50,137 nucleotides of DNA, from assembly GCA_003248775.1 (NCBI GenBank), contig QFQX01000034.1:1-50137 (forward strand), given 5' to 3'. Positions 41,637 to 49,912 of this stretch are shown here, one piece after another (positions within the stretch are counted from its first letter, which is position 1; each line of letters opens with the position of its first letter). Below the pieces are notes generated by a model. That model saw only the letters and a program-made list of their open reading frames with translations. It was not told the DNA's origin and did no database searches. Position numbers and translations under genes: made by a program. This DNA comes from Shinella sp. (lineage in GTDB: Bacteria > Pseudomonadota > Alphaproteobacteria > Rhizobiales > Rhizobiaceae).

Positions 41637-42173
41637 TTATTCTGCGGTGGCTTCAGCTGCTGCTGCAGCTTCGGCAGCAGCCTTTGCTTCAGCGGCTTCT
41701 GCTGCTGCCTTTTCGGCGGCCAGAGCCTGCGCTGCTGCAACCTTTTCAGCTTCCAGACGTGCCTTTTCCTCGGCAACTGCGGCGCGCTCGGCGTCGTTCA
41801 GCTTGCGGGCGCGGGTGCCGGTGTTCTCGACGATACGAGCCGACTTGCCGCGACGGTCGCGCAGGTAGTAGAGCTTGGCGCGACGGACCTTACCGCGGCG
41901 AACGACTTCAACGCCTTCGACCATCGGGGAGTAGACCGGAAATACGCGCTCGACGCCTTCGCCGTAGGAGATCTTGCGAACGGTGAAGCTCTCGTTGATG
42001 CCGCCGCCGGAACGGGCGATGCAGACGCCTTCATAGGCCTGCACGCGGGTACGGTTGCCTTCCGTGACCTTCACGTTGACGCGGACGGTGTCGCCCGGAG
42101 AAAACTCGGGAAGCGTACGCTTGGCGGCGATCTTGGCGGCCTGTTCGGCTTCCAGCTGTTCAATGATGTTCAT
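41637..42173 (-). CDS. rplS: 50S ribosomal protein L19 with Ala/Glu-rich tail
   Basis: L19 lies at the 30S-50S interface. The family core runs from MNIIEQLEAEQAAK through GDTVRVNVKV, EGVCIARSGGGINESFTVRK and LYYLRDRRGKSARI, about 120 residues. The protein is 178 residues, so it carries a 55-60-residue C-terminal extension made almost only of Ala, Glu and Lys (EAEKVAAAQALAAEKAAAEA). ATG 42171-42173 is certain from the family start. The 249 bases upstream contain a hairpin after trmD and perhaps a separate promoter. The tail is likely helical and solvent-exposed; a function is not known. Confidence 0.97.
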   Translation of the reverse strand: MNIIEQLEAEQAAKIAAKRTLPEFSPGDTVRVNVKVTEGNRTRVQAYEGVCIARSGGGINESFTVRKISYGEGVERVFPVYSPMVEGVEVVRRGKVRRAKLYYLRDRRGKSARIVENTGTRARKLNDAERAAVAEEKARLEAEKVAAAQALAAEKAAAEAAEAKAAAEAAAAAEATAE

Positions 42174-42295
42174 GTGTCTAACCTTCGGTTCTTCTAAAAC
42201 AGCCAGAGCGCTCAACGGATGATCCTTCGGTCCAAGCCTCCGGATTTGCCTTGCGGGCGGGAGCGGGTACGCATGCTCTTTGTTGTGGCAGACGG

Positions 42296-42317
42296 GCAAA
42301 AGCCCATTTCCGTGGGC
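42296..42317 (-). terminator. weak hairpin terminator between trmD and rplS
   Basis: On the minus strand GCCCA, a CGGAAA loop and TGGGC are followed by TTTTGCCC. With a 5-bp stem and four T it is marginal. It could reduce read-through from trmD into rplS or be part of an L19 leader. No gene is seen in 42174-42422. Confidence 0.45.
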
Positions 42318-42422
42318 GCAAATACACCAAACGTCCCCGGTTGTCACCCCCGGCCATGACTCTTTTATAAACACCCTTTTATGAAGAGGCCGTCATACGC
42401 GTCGAATGCGGCCAGCAGGCCG

Positions 42423-43124
42423 TCATTTCCTGACCGGCTCGTCCTCATCGTCGATCAGCAGGTCCGGCCGCCGCTCGGCCGTCAGCCTGACCGCCTCGGC
42501 CAGCCGCCATTTCTCGACCGCCGCATGATCCCCGGAGGTCAGCACCGCTGGGATCTCGCGTCCCTCGAACACCTGTGGCCGGGTGTAATGCGGATGCTCC
42601 AGCAGCCCCGCCTCGAAGCTTTCATGCACGCCGGAAAGCTGATTGCCCATCACGCCGGGCAGAATGCGCACGACCGCATCGAGAAGTGTCAGCGCCGCAG
42701 GCTCGCCACCGGAGAGGATATAGTCGCCGATGGAAACCTCTTCGAGATCACGGGCATCGATCACTCGCTGGTCGACCCCCTCGAATCGCCCGCAGACGAT
42801 CACCACGCCTTCGCCGGCGGCGATCTCGCGCACGCGCTCCTGCGCCAGCGGCCGTCCGCGCGGGCTCATCAGCAGGCGCGGACGGGTATCGGTCGCGACC
42901 GAATCGATGGCGCGGGCAAGCACATCGGCTTTGAGCACCATGCCGGCCCCGCCGCCGGACGGCGTGTCATCGACGCTGCGATGCTTGTCGAGGGCGAAAT
43001 CGCGGATCTGCACGGCTTCGACCGACCAGTCACCGCGCTCCAGCGCCCGGCCGGCAAGGGCGGCACCGAGATGGCCGGGAAACATCTCCGGATAAAGGGT
43101 CAGAACTGTCGCCTTGAAAGCCAT
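42423..43124 (-). CDS. trmD: tRNA (guanine37-N1)-methyltransferase TrmD
   Basis: Adds the m1G37 methyl group that prevents +1 frameshifting. The 233-residue SPOUT protein has the trefoil-knot signatures: PSGGGAGMVLKADVL, LLMSPRGRPLAQ, VIVCGRFEGVDQR and SIGDYILSGGEPAAL. ATG 43122-43124 (MAFKATVLTLYPEMFPGHLG) fits the family start. It lies 7 bases after rimM and is certainly co-transcribed with it. Confidence 0.97.
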   Translation of the reverse strand: MAFKATVLTLYPEMFPGHLGAALAGRALERGDWSVEAVQIRDFALDKHRSVDDTPSGGGAGMVLKADVLARAIDSVATDTRPRLLMSPRGRPLAQERVREIAAGEGVVIVCGRFEGVDQRVIDARDLEEVSIGDYILSGGEPAALTLLDAVVRILPGVMGNQLSGVHESFEAGLLEHPHYTRPQVFEGREIPAVLTSGDHAAVEKWRLAEAVRLTAERRPDLLIDDEDEPVRK

Positions 43125-43131
43125 CAGCGTC

Positions 43132-43701
43132 TCACCCGTCCTTCTTCGGACGCGCCTTCCCGCCGCCATAGGGCTTTTCGTCGTCGTCTTTCAGGCCGGC
43201 GGCGATGGGATCGACGAGGATCTTGCCGCCTTCGAGATCGATTTCCAGAACAGCCGCCTCGGAGAACGGTATAAGGACAGGACGCTTGCCGGGACCTTTC
43301 AGTTCGAGCAGATCGCCGGCGCCGAAATCGTAGATGCCGGTCACCGCGCCATAGTGATTGCCCTCGGCGTCATGAACGTCGAGGCCTTCGAGATCGGCAT
43401 AGTAGAATTCGTCCTCGTCGAGTTCCTCGTCCGGCAGGGCGTCGCGGTCGATGTAAAGTTCCAACCCGTTCAGCGCTTCCGCCGCATTGCGATCGTTCAC
43501 CCCGCGAAACCGGACGATGGCGACATTCTTGCCTTCGCGAATTTCGAGGATCTCAAAGACGCGCCCGTCGAGGCTGTGCAGGTTGCCATATTCCCCGAGC
43601 GACATCGGATCGCCGGTATAGGCCTTCACTCTGACTTCGCCGCGCAGGCCCTGGGCTGCGCCGATCACGGCCATCAGAACGGGATTTTCTAGCTTGGTCA
43701 T
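43132..43701 (-). CDS. rimM: 16S rRNA processing protein RimM
   Basis: A 30S maturation factor (189 residues) that binds S19. The N-terminal domain has MAVIGAAQGLRGEVRVKAYTGDP; a PRC-barrel follows (EFYYADLEGLDVHDAEGNHYGAV, ending PFSEAAVLEIDLEGGKILVD). Its C terminus has an additional charged tail (KPYGGGKARPKKDG). It is separated from rpsP by a strong terminator-like hairpin, so either read-through or an internal promoter must feed rimM-trmD. Confidence 0.96.
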   Translation of the reverse strand: MTKLENPVLMAVIGAAQGLRGEVRVKAYTGDPMSLGEYGNLHSLDGRVFEILEIREGKNVAIVRFRGVNDRNAAEALNGLELYIDRDALPDEELDEDEFYYADLEGLDVHDAEGNHYGAVTGIYDFGAGDLLELKGPGKRPVLIPFSEAAVLEIDLEGGKILVDPIAAGLKDDDEKPYGGGKARPKKDG

Positions 43702-43770
43702 CGGCTCTGTCGCATTTCGGGCAAGTGTCGGATATCCGCCTTGTAGTGCGAAAGCTGCCGAAAGAAAACG

Positions 43771-43803
43771 CTAAAACGGGCGGCAGGAGACCTGCCGCCC
43801 GTT
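43771..43803 (-). terminator. strong terminator-like hairpin between rpsP and rimM
   Basis: AACGGGCGGCAGG and CCTGCCGCCCGTT form a perfect 13-bp stem with a 3-base loop. On the minus strand it is followed by TTTTAGCGTTTTCTTTC. It lies just after the rpsP stop inside an otherwise classical operon. Confidence 0.85.
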
Positions 43804-43829
43804 CAAACCGGACAAATCCGGTGCAAAGA

Positions 43830-44204
43830 TTACTCGGCAGCAGCTTCGGCAGCGGCAGCGGCGAGCTCAGCAGCCTTTGCTTCCTTTTCCTTGACGCGCT
43901 CGACAGCCTTCTTGCCCGGCTTTGCCTTTTCCGGGTTGTTGCGGGCATCGCGGGTGGCAACGCCGGCTTCAGCGAGGAAGCGCAGGACGCGGTCGGTCGG
44001 CTGTGCGCCCTTGGCGAGCCATTCCTTGACGCGGTCAACGTTCAGTTCGACGCGCTTTTCGTTGTCCTTGCCGAGCATCGGGTTCCAGGAACCGACCTTT
44101 TCCAGGAAGCGGCCGTCGCGCGGCGAACGGGCGTCGGCGATGACGATCTGGTAGTAGGGGCGCTTCTTGGAACCGCCACGGGCGAGACGAATCTTGAGGG
44201 ACAT
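43830..44204 (-). CDS. rpsP: 30S ribosomal protein S16 with Ala-rich tail
   Basis: S16 is needed for 30S assembly. The core MSLKIRLARGGSKKRPYY to LRFLAEAGVATRDAR is standard and about 85 residues long. The protein is 124 residues, with a Lys/Glu then Ala-rich tail (VERVKEKEAKAAELAAAAAE) much like that on L19 from the same locus. ATG 44202-44204 is fixed by the family start. Confidence 0.97.
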   Translation of the reverse strand: MSLKIRLARGGSKKRPYYQIVIADARSPRDGRFLEKVGSWNPMLGKDNEKRVELNVDRVKEWLAKGAQPTDRVLRFLAEAGVATRDARNNPEKAKPGKKAVERVKEKEAKAAELAAAAAEAAAE

Positions 44205-44267
44205 GATGTACTCCTTGAGTTTTCTTTGGGCCGCCTTCCGGCGGTCCGGTTCTTGTTGAGGCCGCCG

Positions 44268-44588
44268 TCAGGCGGTCTTTTCGGTTGCACCGCCATGTTC
44301 GGCGGCAATGGCTTCATGATGCCGGATGACTTCCGTGATGATGAAGTTCAGGAACTTCTCGGCGAAATCCGGGTCCAGATGCGCGTCCTGTGCCAGCCGG
44401 CGCAGGCGAGCGATCTGGTATTCCTCGCGCGCCGGGTCGGCCGGCGGCAGATCGTACTTGGCCTTCAGCATGCCCACCGCCTTGGTGCAGCGGAAACGTT
44501 CGGCCAGAATGTGCACCAGTGCGGCGTCGATGTTGTCGATCGACTGGCGATAGCTGGAAAGCTGTTCCTTGACGGCTTGATCGACCAT
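44268..44588 (-). CDS. chorismate mutase, AroQ type
   Basis: Converts chorismate to prephenate for phenylalanine and tyrosine synthesis. The 106-residue all-helical domain shows the active-site residues in order: Arg in SIDNIDAALVHILAERFR, Lys in AVGMLKAKYD, and the DPAREEYQIARL segment. ATG 44586-44588 (MVDQAVKEQ) starts 13 bases after the ffh stop, with GAGGGGGAGAG upstream. There is no fused prephenate dehydratase or dehydrogenase. Its place between ffh and rpsP is a rhizobial peculiarity and unrelated to its pathway. Confidence 0.93.
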   Translation of the reverse strand: MVDQAVKEQLSSYRQSIDNIDAALVHILAERFRCTKAVGMLKAKYDLPPADPAREEYQIARLRRLAQDAHLDPDFAEKFLNFIITEVIRHHEAIAAEHGGATEKTA

Positions 44589-44601
44589 CTCTCTCTCCCC
44601 C

Positions 44602-46173
44602 TCACTTCTTCTTCGGCAAGCCCGGCAGACCGCCGAGACCGGGAAGCTTCGCTCCACCGAGACCTGGCAGCCCTCCGCCGCCGAGACCCGGAAGTCCGCC
44701 CATGCCGCCGAGACCCGGCGGCGGCTTGAGACCGGCGGCTTCCGCCTGCTTGGCCAGCGCTTCGAGCTGCTTCGGGTCCATGCTGGAGAGGTCGGGCATG
44801 CCGCCCATACCGCCGCCAAGCCCCATCTTGGAGGCAAGGCCGCCCATCATCTGCTTCATCATCCCGCCTTTGCCCTTGCCGCCCATCATCTTCATCATGT
44901 CGGCCATCTGGCGGTGCATTTTCAGAAGCTTGTTGATCTCGGCGGCGTCCGTGCCGGAACCTGCCGCGATACGCTTCTTGCGGGAATGCTTGAGAATATC
45001 CGGGTTGGCGCGCTCGGCCCGGGTCATCGAGGAGATGATGGCGATCTGGCGGTCGAACAGCTTGTCGTTCAGACCGGCCGACGCCATCTTGTCCTTCATG
45101 CCGGACATGCCGGGCATCAGGCCCATGATGCCGCCCATGCCGCCCATTTTCTTCATCTGCTTGAGCTGCTCGGACAGGTCGTCGAGGTCGAACTTGCCCT
45201 TGGCCATCTTGGCGGCCATGGCGGCCGCCTTCTCGGCGTCGATCGTCTCGGCCGCCTTTTCGACCAGCGAAACGATGTCGCCCATGCCGAGGATACGGTC
45301 GGCTATACGCCGGGGATGGAACTCCTCGAGCTCCGTCATCTTTTCGCCGACGCCGATCAGCTTGATCGGCTTGCCGGTGACGGCACGCATCGAAAGGGCG
45401 GCGCCGCCACGGCCATCGCCGTCCATGCGGGTCAAGACGAGGCCGGTAATGCCGACGCGCTCGTCGAAATTGCGGGCGAGATTGACGGCGTCCTGACCGG
45501 TCAGGCTGTCGGCGACGAGCAGGATTTCATGCGGCTTCGACTTGGCCTTGATCTCGGCCATCTCGACCATCAGCGGCTCGTCGATATGGGTACGGCCGGC
45601 GGTATCGAGAATGACGATGTCGTGGCCACCGAGCTTCGCCGCCTGCACGGCGCGCGATGCGATGTCGGTCGGCGACTGGCCGGCGATCACCGGAAGCGTG
45701 TCGATGCCGGTCTGCGCTCCGAGCTGGCGAAGCTGTTCCTGGGCCGCCGGGCGTCGCGTATCGAGCGACGCCATCAGCACCTTCTTCTTCTCGCGCTCGG
45801 TCAGCCGCTTGGCGATTTTGCCGGTGGTGGTGGTCTTGCCCGAGCCCTGCAGGCCGACCATCATGATGACGACGGGAGCCGCCGCATTGAGGTCGATGCC
45901 GACGCCCTCGGAGCCCAGCATCTCGACGAGTTCGTCATGGACGATCTTGACGACCATCTGGCCGGGCTTGATGGATTTCAGGACCGCGGCGCCGACAGCC
46001 TTTTCCCGCACCTTGTCGGTGAAGGAGCGCACCACTTCCAGCGCCACGTCGGCTTCCAGAAGCGCACGACGCACCTCGCGCAGCGCGGCGGAGACATCCG
46101 CCTCGGACAATGCGCCACGGCCGGTCAGTCCATTCAGAATGGATCCAAGGCGGTCCTGGAGGTTTTCAAACAT
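44602..46173 (-). CDS. ffh: signal recognition particle protein Ffh (SRP54)
   Basis: The GTPase of the signal recognition particle, targeting nascent membrane proteins to FtsY. The 523-residue protein has the N domain (MFENLQDRLGSILNGLTGRG), the G domain with G1 GLQGSGKTTTT, DTRRPAAQEQL, VILDTAGR and LTRMDGD, and a Met/Gly-rich M domain (KKMGGMGGIMGLMPGMSGMK). The C terminus extends as a Gly/Leu/Pro-rich repeat tail (GLPGLGGGGLPGLGGAKLPG). ATG 46171-46173 is fixed by the family start although the frame stays open far upstream. It is first in the ffh-chorismate mutase-rpsP-rimM-trmD-rplS string. Confidence 0.97.
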   Translation of the reverse strand: MFENLQDRLGSILNGLTGRGALSEADVSAALREVRRALLEADVALEVVRSFTDKVREKAVGAAVLKSIKPGQMVVKIVHDELVEMLGSEGVGIDLNAAAPVVIMMVGLQGSGKTTTTGKIAKRLTEREKKKVLMASLDTRRPAAQEQLRQLGAQTGIDTLPVIAGQSPTDIASRAVQAAKLGGHDIVILDTAGRTHIDEPLMVEMAEIKAKSKPHEILLVADSLTGQDAVNLARNFDERVGITGLVLTRMDGDGRGGAALSMRAVTGKPIKLIGVGEKMTELEEFHPRRIADRILGMGDIVSLVEKAAETIDAEKAAAMAAKMAKGKFDLDDLSEQLKQMKKMGGMGGIMGLMPGMSGMKDKMASAGLNDKLFDRQIAIISSMTRAERANPDILKHSRKKRIAAGSGTDAAEINKLLKMHRQMADMMKMMGGKGKGGMMKQMMGGLASKMGLGGGMGGMPDLSSMDPKQLEALAKQAEAAGLKPPPGLGGMGGLPGLGGGGLPGLGGAKLPGLGGLPGLPKKK

Positions 46174-46503
46174 CGGCTCTTCCTTATCGTTCCGGTTTCG
46201 TCGCTTGCCCCGGAACGTTGGTCTTTTTCCCGCCGAAAACAAGACGCAAAGCCAAAAAGCACCCGAGGGCGCATCGCGCTGTCGGGTGTTGACCTCCGGG
46301 ATCTCTTTATACCTGTCAGGGTCCCGGTCGGCGGCTCGGAGTTCTTGTCTCGTCGCAGATTTCGCCGCGATAAACAGGAAAAGCTCGGGAAAGTCAAGGC
46401 TTGCCGGGAAATGGACGCAAAAGCGGGCATTTTGCGCAATGCCTCTTCCAAACCGGTCGCCCCGTTCCCAGATGCATGTCTTCATCGACAACGGCAAGGC
46501 ACC
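46174..46503. other. divergent intergenic region between ffh and the MBL hydrolase
   Basis: 330 bases that must hold promoters for both flanking genes. Open frames cross it on both strands but have no domain, and they continue into the real genes in the same frame by chance of composition. I see no RNA gene, riboswitch or repeat here. Confidence 0.5.
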
Positions 46504-47511
46504 ATGGCGAGAAAACCGGCCAATCCCTATTATGCAGGCCCCGTCACCGATCATTTCGACGGCATCCGCTTCTTCAACCCTGAAGGCGTGGAACCCGGTA
46601 ATCTCCGCGATCTCTGGAAATGGCGAACCAACGGCGAGCGCGCCCGCTGGCCGAAGCGGATCGAGCGCCCGTCGCAACCGGCAGCGCCCGCCGAGCGCAT
46701 CGGCGGCGACGGCCTGCGCGTCACCATGATCGGCCATGCCAGCCTGCTGATCCAGGTCGCCGGCCTCAACATCCTCACCGATCCCGTCTGGTCCGAGCGC
46801 GCCAGCCCCTTTTCCTTCGCCGGGCCGAAACGCGTGATCGAGCCGGGCATCCCCTTCGAGGCCCTGCCGCCGATCGATCTGGTGATCGTCACCCACAATC
46901 ACTACGACCATCTCGATCTTCAAACGCTTTCCCGCCTCGGCAAGCGTCATGCGCCGCGGGTCGTCACGCCCCTCGGCAACGATCCGCTGATCCGCAAGGC
47001 CATGCCCGAGACCCTGATTTCGGTCATGGACTGGGGCGACCGCATCGCGCTTTCCGATGACGTTTCCATCGATGCGGAACCCTGCCACCACTGGTCGGCG
47101 CGCGGCATGAACGACCGCCGCATGGCGCTCTGGGCCGCCTTCGTCATCTCGACACCGGCCGGCAAGGTCTACCACATCGGCGACACCGGCTTTCACGACG
47201 GCATCAACTACAAGGCCGCCGCGGCAAAGCACGGCGGCTTCCGTCTCGCCGTGCTGCCGATCGGCGCCTACGAGCCGCGCTGGTTCATGAAGGGGCAGCA
47301 CCAGAACCCCGAGGAAGCCGTCGCCGGCATGCGGCTCTGCAACGCGGCCTATGCCGTCGGCCACCATTTCGGCACCTTCCAGCTCACCGACGAGGCCATC
47401 GAAGCGCCGGTGGAACACCTGTCGCAAGCCCTTGCCGCTGAGGGCATGGAGCCGCAACGCTTCCGTCCCTTGCGTGCCGGCGAAGCCTTCGACGTGCCGC
47501 CCGTGGCGTGA
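46504..47511 (+). CDS. MBL-fold metal-dependent hydrolase (UlaG/RomA/NAPE-PLD-like)
   Basis: A 335-residue cytoplasmic metallo-beta-lactamase-fold enzyme. The metal motif is THNHYDHLD (HxHxDH) near residue 138; further ligand sites lie in AEPCHHWSARG, YHIGDTGFHDG and AVGHHFGTF. The layout, including an N-terminal segment before IGHASLLIQ, is that of the RomA/NAPE-PLD-like branch. The substrate is unknown; related proteins cleave phosphodiester lipids or lactones. ATG 46504 (MARKPANPYY) is preceded by GGCAAGGCACC, a weak ribosome-binding site. Confidence 0.9.
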   Translation: MARKPANPYYAGPVTDHFDGIRFFNPEGVEPGNLRDLWKWRTNGERARWPKRIERPSQPAAPAERIGGDGLRVTMIGHASLLIQVAGLNILTDPVWSERASPFSFAGPKRVIEPGIPFEALPPIDLVIVTHNHYDHLDLQTLSRLGKRHAPRVVTPLGNDPLIRKAMPETLISVMDWGDRIALSDDVSIDAEPCHHWSARGMNDRRMALWAAFVISTPAGKVYHIGDTGFHDGINYKAAAAKHGGFRLAVLPIGAYEPRWFMKGQHQNPEEAVAGMRLCNAAYAVGHHFGTFQLTDEAIEAPVEHLSQALAAEGMEPQRFRPLRAGEAFDVPPVA

Positions 47512-47565
47512 ACTCTCTCTTCCGGCCGTTGACAGGCGCGCCGGAATTTTCGAAAATCATTGAAT

Positions 47566-47682
47566 TCACCAGGGGTGTCCCGACAAGGGGCTGAGATTCC
47601 GCTGGGCCATCCAAAATGACAGATGGCGGCGCGGTGACCCGTTGAACCTGATCCAGTTCATACTGGCGTAGGGACGGTGCGA
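47566..47682 (+). promoter_or_regulatory. TPP riboswitch upstream of thiC
   Basis: The thi-box elements appear in order: CACCAGGGGTGTCC, GGGGCTGAGATTCC, a variable P3 hairpin (CCATCCAAAATGACAGATGG), GACCCGTTGAACCTGATCC and TACTGGCGTAGGGACGGTG. P1 pairs CACC (47567-47570) with GGTG (47676-47679). The aptamer ends about 150 bases before the thiC ATG; the stretch in between contains a CGGATCC/GGATCCG dyad at 47746-47765, which may belong to the expression platform. Nothing else is seen in 47512-47831. Confidence 0.94.
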
Positions 47683-47831
47683 GCGCTGCCAGATCGATTC
47701 CGAACAAGAAGCCCTTGGGTTTATTGGGAACGGCTCGGGCGAAGACGGATCCGGAAAGGGATCCGCAAGGCGCATTCCATCATTCCGGCTGACATGACTG
47801 GGTCTCCAACATCAAACCTTGGAGCTCCACG

Positions 47832-49646
47832 ATGAACATCGCCCCGCAGATCGTAAAACCCGAAATCACCACGGCCCCTCTTCCCGCCTCGACCCGGATC
47901 TACATTCCGGGCGAGATCCACCCGGCGATCCGCGTCCCCATGCGCCAGATCGCCGTCCATCCGACCGCCGGCGAGCCGCCGGTTACCGTCTACGACACCT
48001 CCGGTCCCTACACCGATCCCGCCTGCGACATCGCCATCGACCGAGGCCTCGCGCGCCTCAGGGCCGAGTGGATCGTGGCACGCGGCGACGTCGAGACCTA
48101 TGAGGGACGCATCGTGAAGCCGGAGGACAACGGCTTCGTCTCGCCCGAAAAACTGACACCCGAATTTCCGCTCCGCCATGCGCCGCTGCGCGCCAGAAAC
48201 GGCAAGGCCGTCACCCAGCTCGCCTATGCCCGCGCCGGCATCGTCACGCCGGAGATGGAGTTCGTCGCCATCCGCGAAAATCTCGGCCGCAAGGTGATAC
48301 GGGATGCTTCCCTCCCCACGCCCCGCGATGGCGAAAGCTTCGGCGCGCATATTCCCGACTTCGTCACCCCCGAATTCGTGCGTCAGGAAGTGGCCGCCGG
48401 CCGCGCCATCATCCCCGCCAACATCAACCATCCCGAAAGCGAACCGATGGCAATCGGCCGCAATTTCCTCGTGAAGATCAACGCCAATATCGGCAATTCC
48501 GCCGTCACCTCGTCGATGGCCGAGGAGGTGGAGAAGATGGTCTGGGCGATCCGCTGGGGCGCCGATACGGTGATGGATCTCTCCACCGGCCGCAACATCC
48601 ACAACATCCGCGACTGGATCGTGAGAAACGCCCCTGTGCCGATCGGCACGGTGCCGCTCTATCAGGCGCTGGAAAAGGTCGGCGGCATTGCCGAGAACCT
48701 GAGCTGGGAGGTCTATCGCGATACGCTCATCGAGCAGGCGGAACAGGGCGTCGACTATTTCACCATCCATGCCGGCGTGCGCCTCGCCTATATCCCGCTC
48801 ACCGTCGACCGCGTCACCGGCATCGTTTCGCGTGGCGGCTCCATCATGGCCAAGTGGTGTCTGCATCACCATCGGGAGAGCTTCCTCTACGAACATTTCG
48901 AGGAGATCTGCGACATTGCCCGCGCCTATGACGTGTCCTTCTCGCTGGGCGACGGCCTGCGCCCCGGCTCGATCGCCGACGCCAACGACCGCGCGCAGTT
49001 CGCCGAACTCGAAACGCTCGGCGAACTGACGAAGATCGCCTGGGCGAAGGATTGCCAGGTGATGATCGAGGGTCCGGGCCATGTTCCCATGCATAAGATC
49101 AGGGAGAACATGGACAAGCAGCTGAAAGTCTGCGGCGAGGCCCCGTTCTACACGCTCGGGCCGCTGACCACCGACATCGCTCCGGGTTACGACCACATCA
49201 CGTCGGGTATCGGTGCGGCGATGATCGGCTGGTTCGGCACGGCCATGCTCTGCTACGTCACGCCGAAGGAGCACCTCGGCCTTCCCGACCGAAACGACGT
49301 GAAGGTTGGCGTCATCACCTACAAGATCGCCGCCCACGCCGCCGATCTCGCCAAGGGCCATCCGGCGGCCAGGATCCGCGACGACGCGCTGTCGCGCGCC
49401 CGCTTCGAATTCCGCTGGGAAGACCAGTTCAACCTGTCGCTCGATCCCGATACCGCCCGCTCGATGCATGACGAGACCCTGCCGAAGGAAGCCCACAAGG
49501 TCGCCCATTTCTGCTCCATGTGCGGCCCGAAATTCTGCTCCATGCGGATTTCCCACGACATCCGTGCGGAGGCTCAGAAGGAGGGCATGGACGCCATGGC
49601 CGCGAAATATCGCGACGGCGGCGATCTCTACATGCCAAAGGCATAA
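47832..49646 (+). CDS. thiC: phosphomethylpyrimidine synthase ThiC
   Basis: A radical-SAM enzyme that rearranges aminoimidazole ribotide to HMP phosphate, the pyrimidine half of thiamine. The 604-residue protein has the ThiC fold (NFLVKINANIGNSAVTSS, GADTVMDLSTGRNIHNIRDWI, GPGHVPMHKI) and the C-terminal cluster motif Cys561-x2-Cys564-x4-Cys569 (FCSMCGPKFCSM). GGAG precedes ATG 47832. The TPP riboswitch links it to cofactor supply. thiO, thiG and thiE do not follow within the window; downstream are only repeats. Confidence 0.97.
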   Translation: MNIAPQIVKPEITTAPLPASTRIYIPGEIHPAIRVPMRQIAVHPTAGEPPVTVYDTSGPYTDPACDIAIDRGLARLRAEWIVARGDVETYEGRIVKPEDNGFVSPEKLTPEFPLRHAPLRARNGKAVTQLAYARAGIVTPEMEFVAIRENLGRKVIRDASLPTPRDGESFGAHIPDFVTPEFVRQEVAAGRAIIPANINHPESEPMAIGRNFLVKINANIGNSAVTSSMAEEVEKMVWAIRWGADTVMDLSTGRNIHNIRDWIVRNAPVPIGTVPLYQALEKVGGIAENLSWEVYRDTLIEQAEQGVDYFTIHAGVRLAYIPLTVDRVTGIVSRGGSIMAKWCLHHHRESFLYEHFEEICDIARAYDVSFSLGDGLRPGSIADANDRAQFAELETLGELTKIAWAKDCQVMIEGPGHVPMHKIRENMDKQLKVCGEAPFYTLGPLTTDIAPGYDHITSGIGAAMIGWFGTAMLCYVTPKEHLGLPDRNDVKVGVITYKIAAHAADLAKGHPAARIRDDALSRARFEFRWEDQFNLSLDPDTARSMHDETLPKEAHKVAHFCSMCGPKFCSMRISHDIRAEAQKEGMDAMAAKYRDGGDLYMPKA

Positions 49647-49671
49647 ACCGTTCGCCCGCTTCGCCCGACTT

Positions 49672-49912
49672 TGCCCCTCACCTTGACCCTCTCCCCGCGG
49701 GCGGGGAGAGGGAACGGAAACGTTGCGGCTCGTCCCGCGTCCTGTTCTGCGCCGTGCCCTGGAGCATAATCCGACCGGAGTGAAACGAGGATCGACAAGA
49801 TTATGCTTCAAACAAAAGAGTTTAGAGCGCCGATCTGATCCAATCAGATCGGCGCTCTAAACCCCTTCTCCCCGCTTGCGGGGAGAAGGTCCCGGCAGGG
49901 GGATGAGGGGCA
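49672..49912. repeat. RIME-like repeat split by another element
   Basis: The left half TGCCCCTCACCTTGACCCTC with CTCCCCGCGGGCGGGGAG matches the left half of the 20583-20698 copy. The right half CCCTTCTCCCCGCTTGCGGG to GGATGAGGGGCA (49862-49912) matches its right half. Between them lie about 130 extra bases that include a distinct element (49761-49861). Confidence 0.75.
49761..49861. repeat. inserted repeat with a perfect 19-bp inverted repeat
   Basis: It starts GAGCATAATCCGACCGGAGT, continues GATCGACAAGATTATGCTTC, and ends with two perfect 19-base arms (49821-49839 and 49843-49861) around the loop CCA. It lies inside the RIME-like element described above, which appears to have been its target. 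Confidence 0.75.

Noticed and set aside
44914..46503. Long plus-strand extension upstream of the MBL hydrolase
   Set aside because: The frame is antisense to ffh; the MBL family start lies at 46504 and nothing before it is recognisable.
46174..47457. Long minus-strand extension upstream of ffh
   Set aside because: The family start MFENLQDRLG is at 46173; the extension is antisense to the MBL gene.
47721..49811. Minus-strand open frame of 696 codons opposite thiC
   Set aside because: It is a mirror of thiC codon usage, without domains or a ribosome-binding site.
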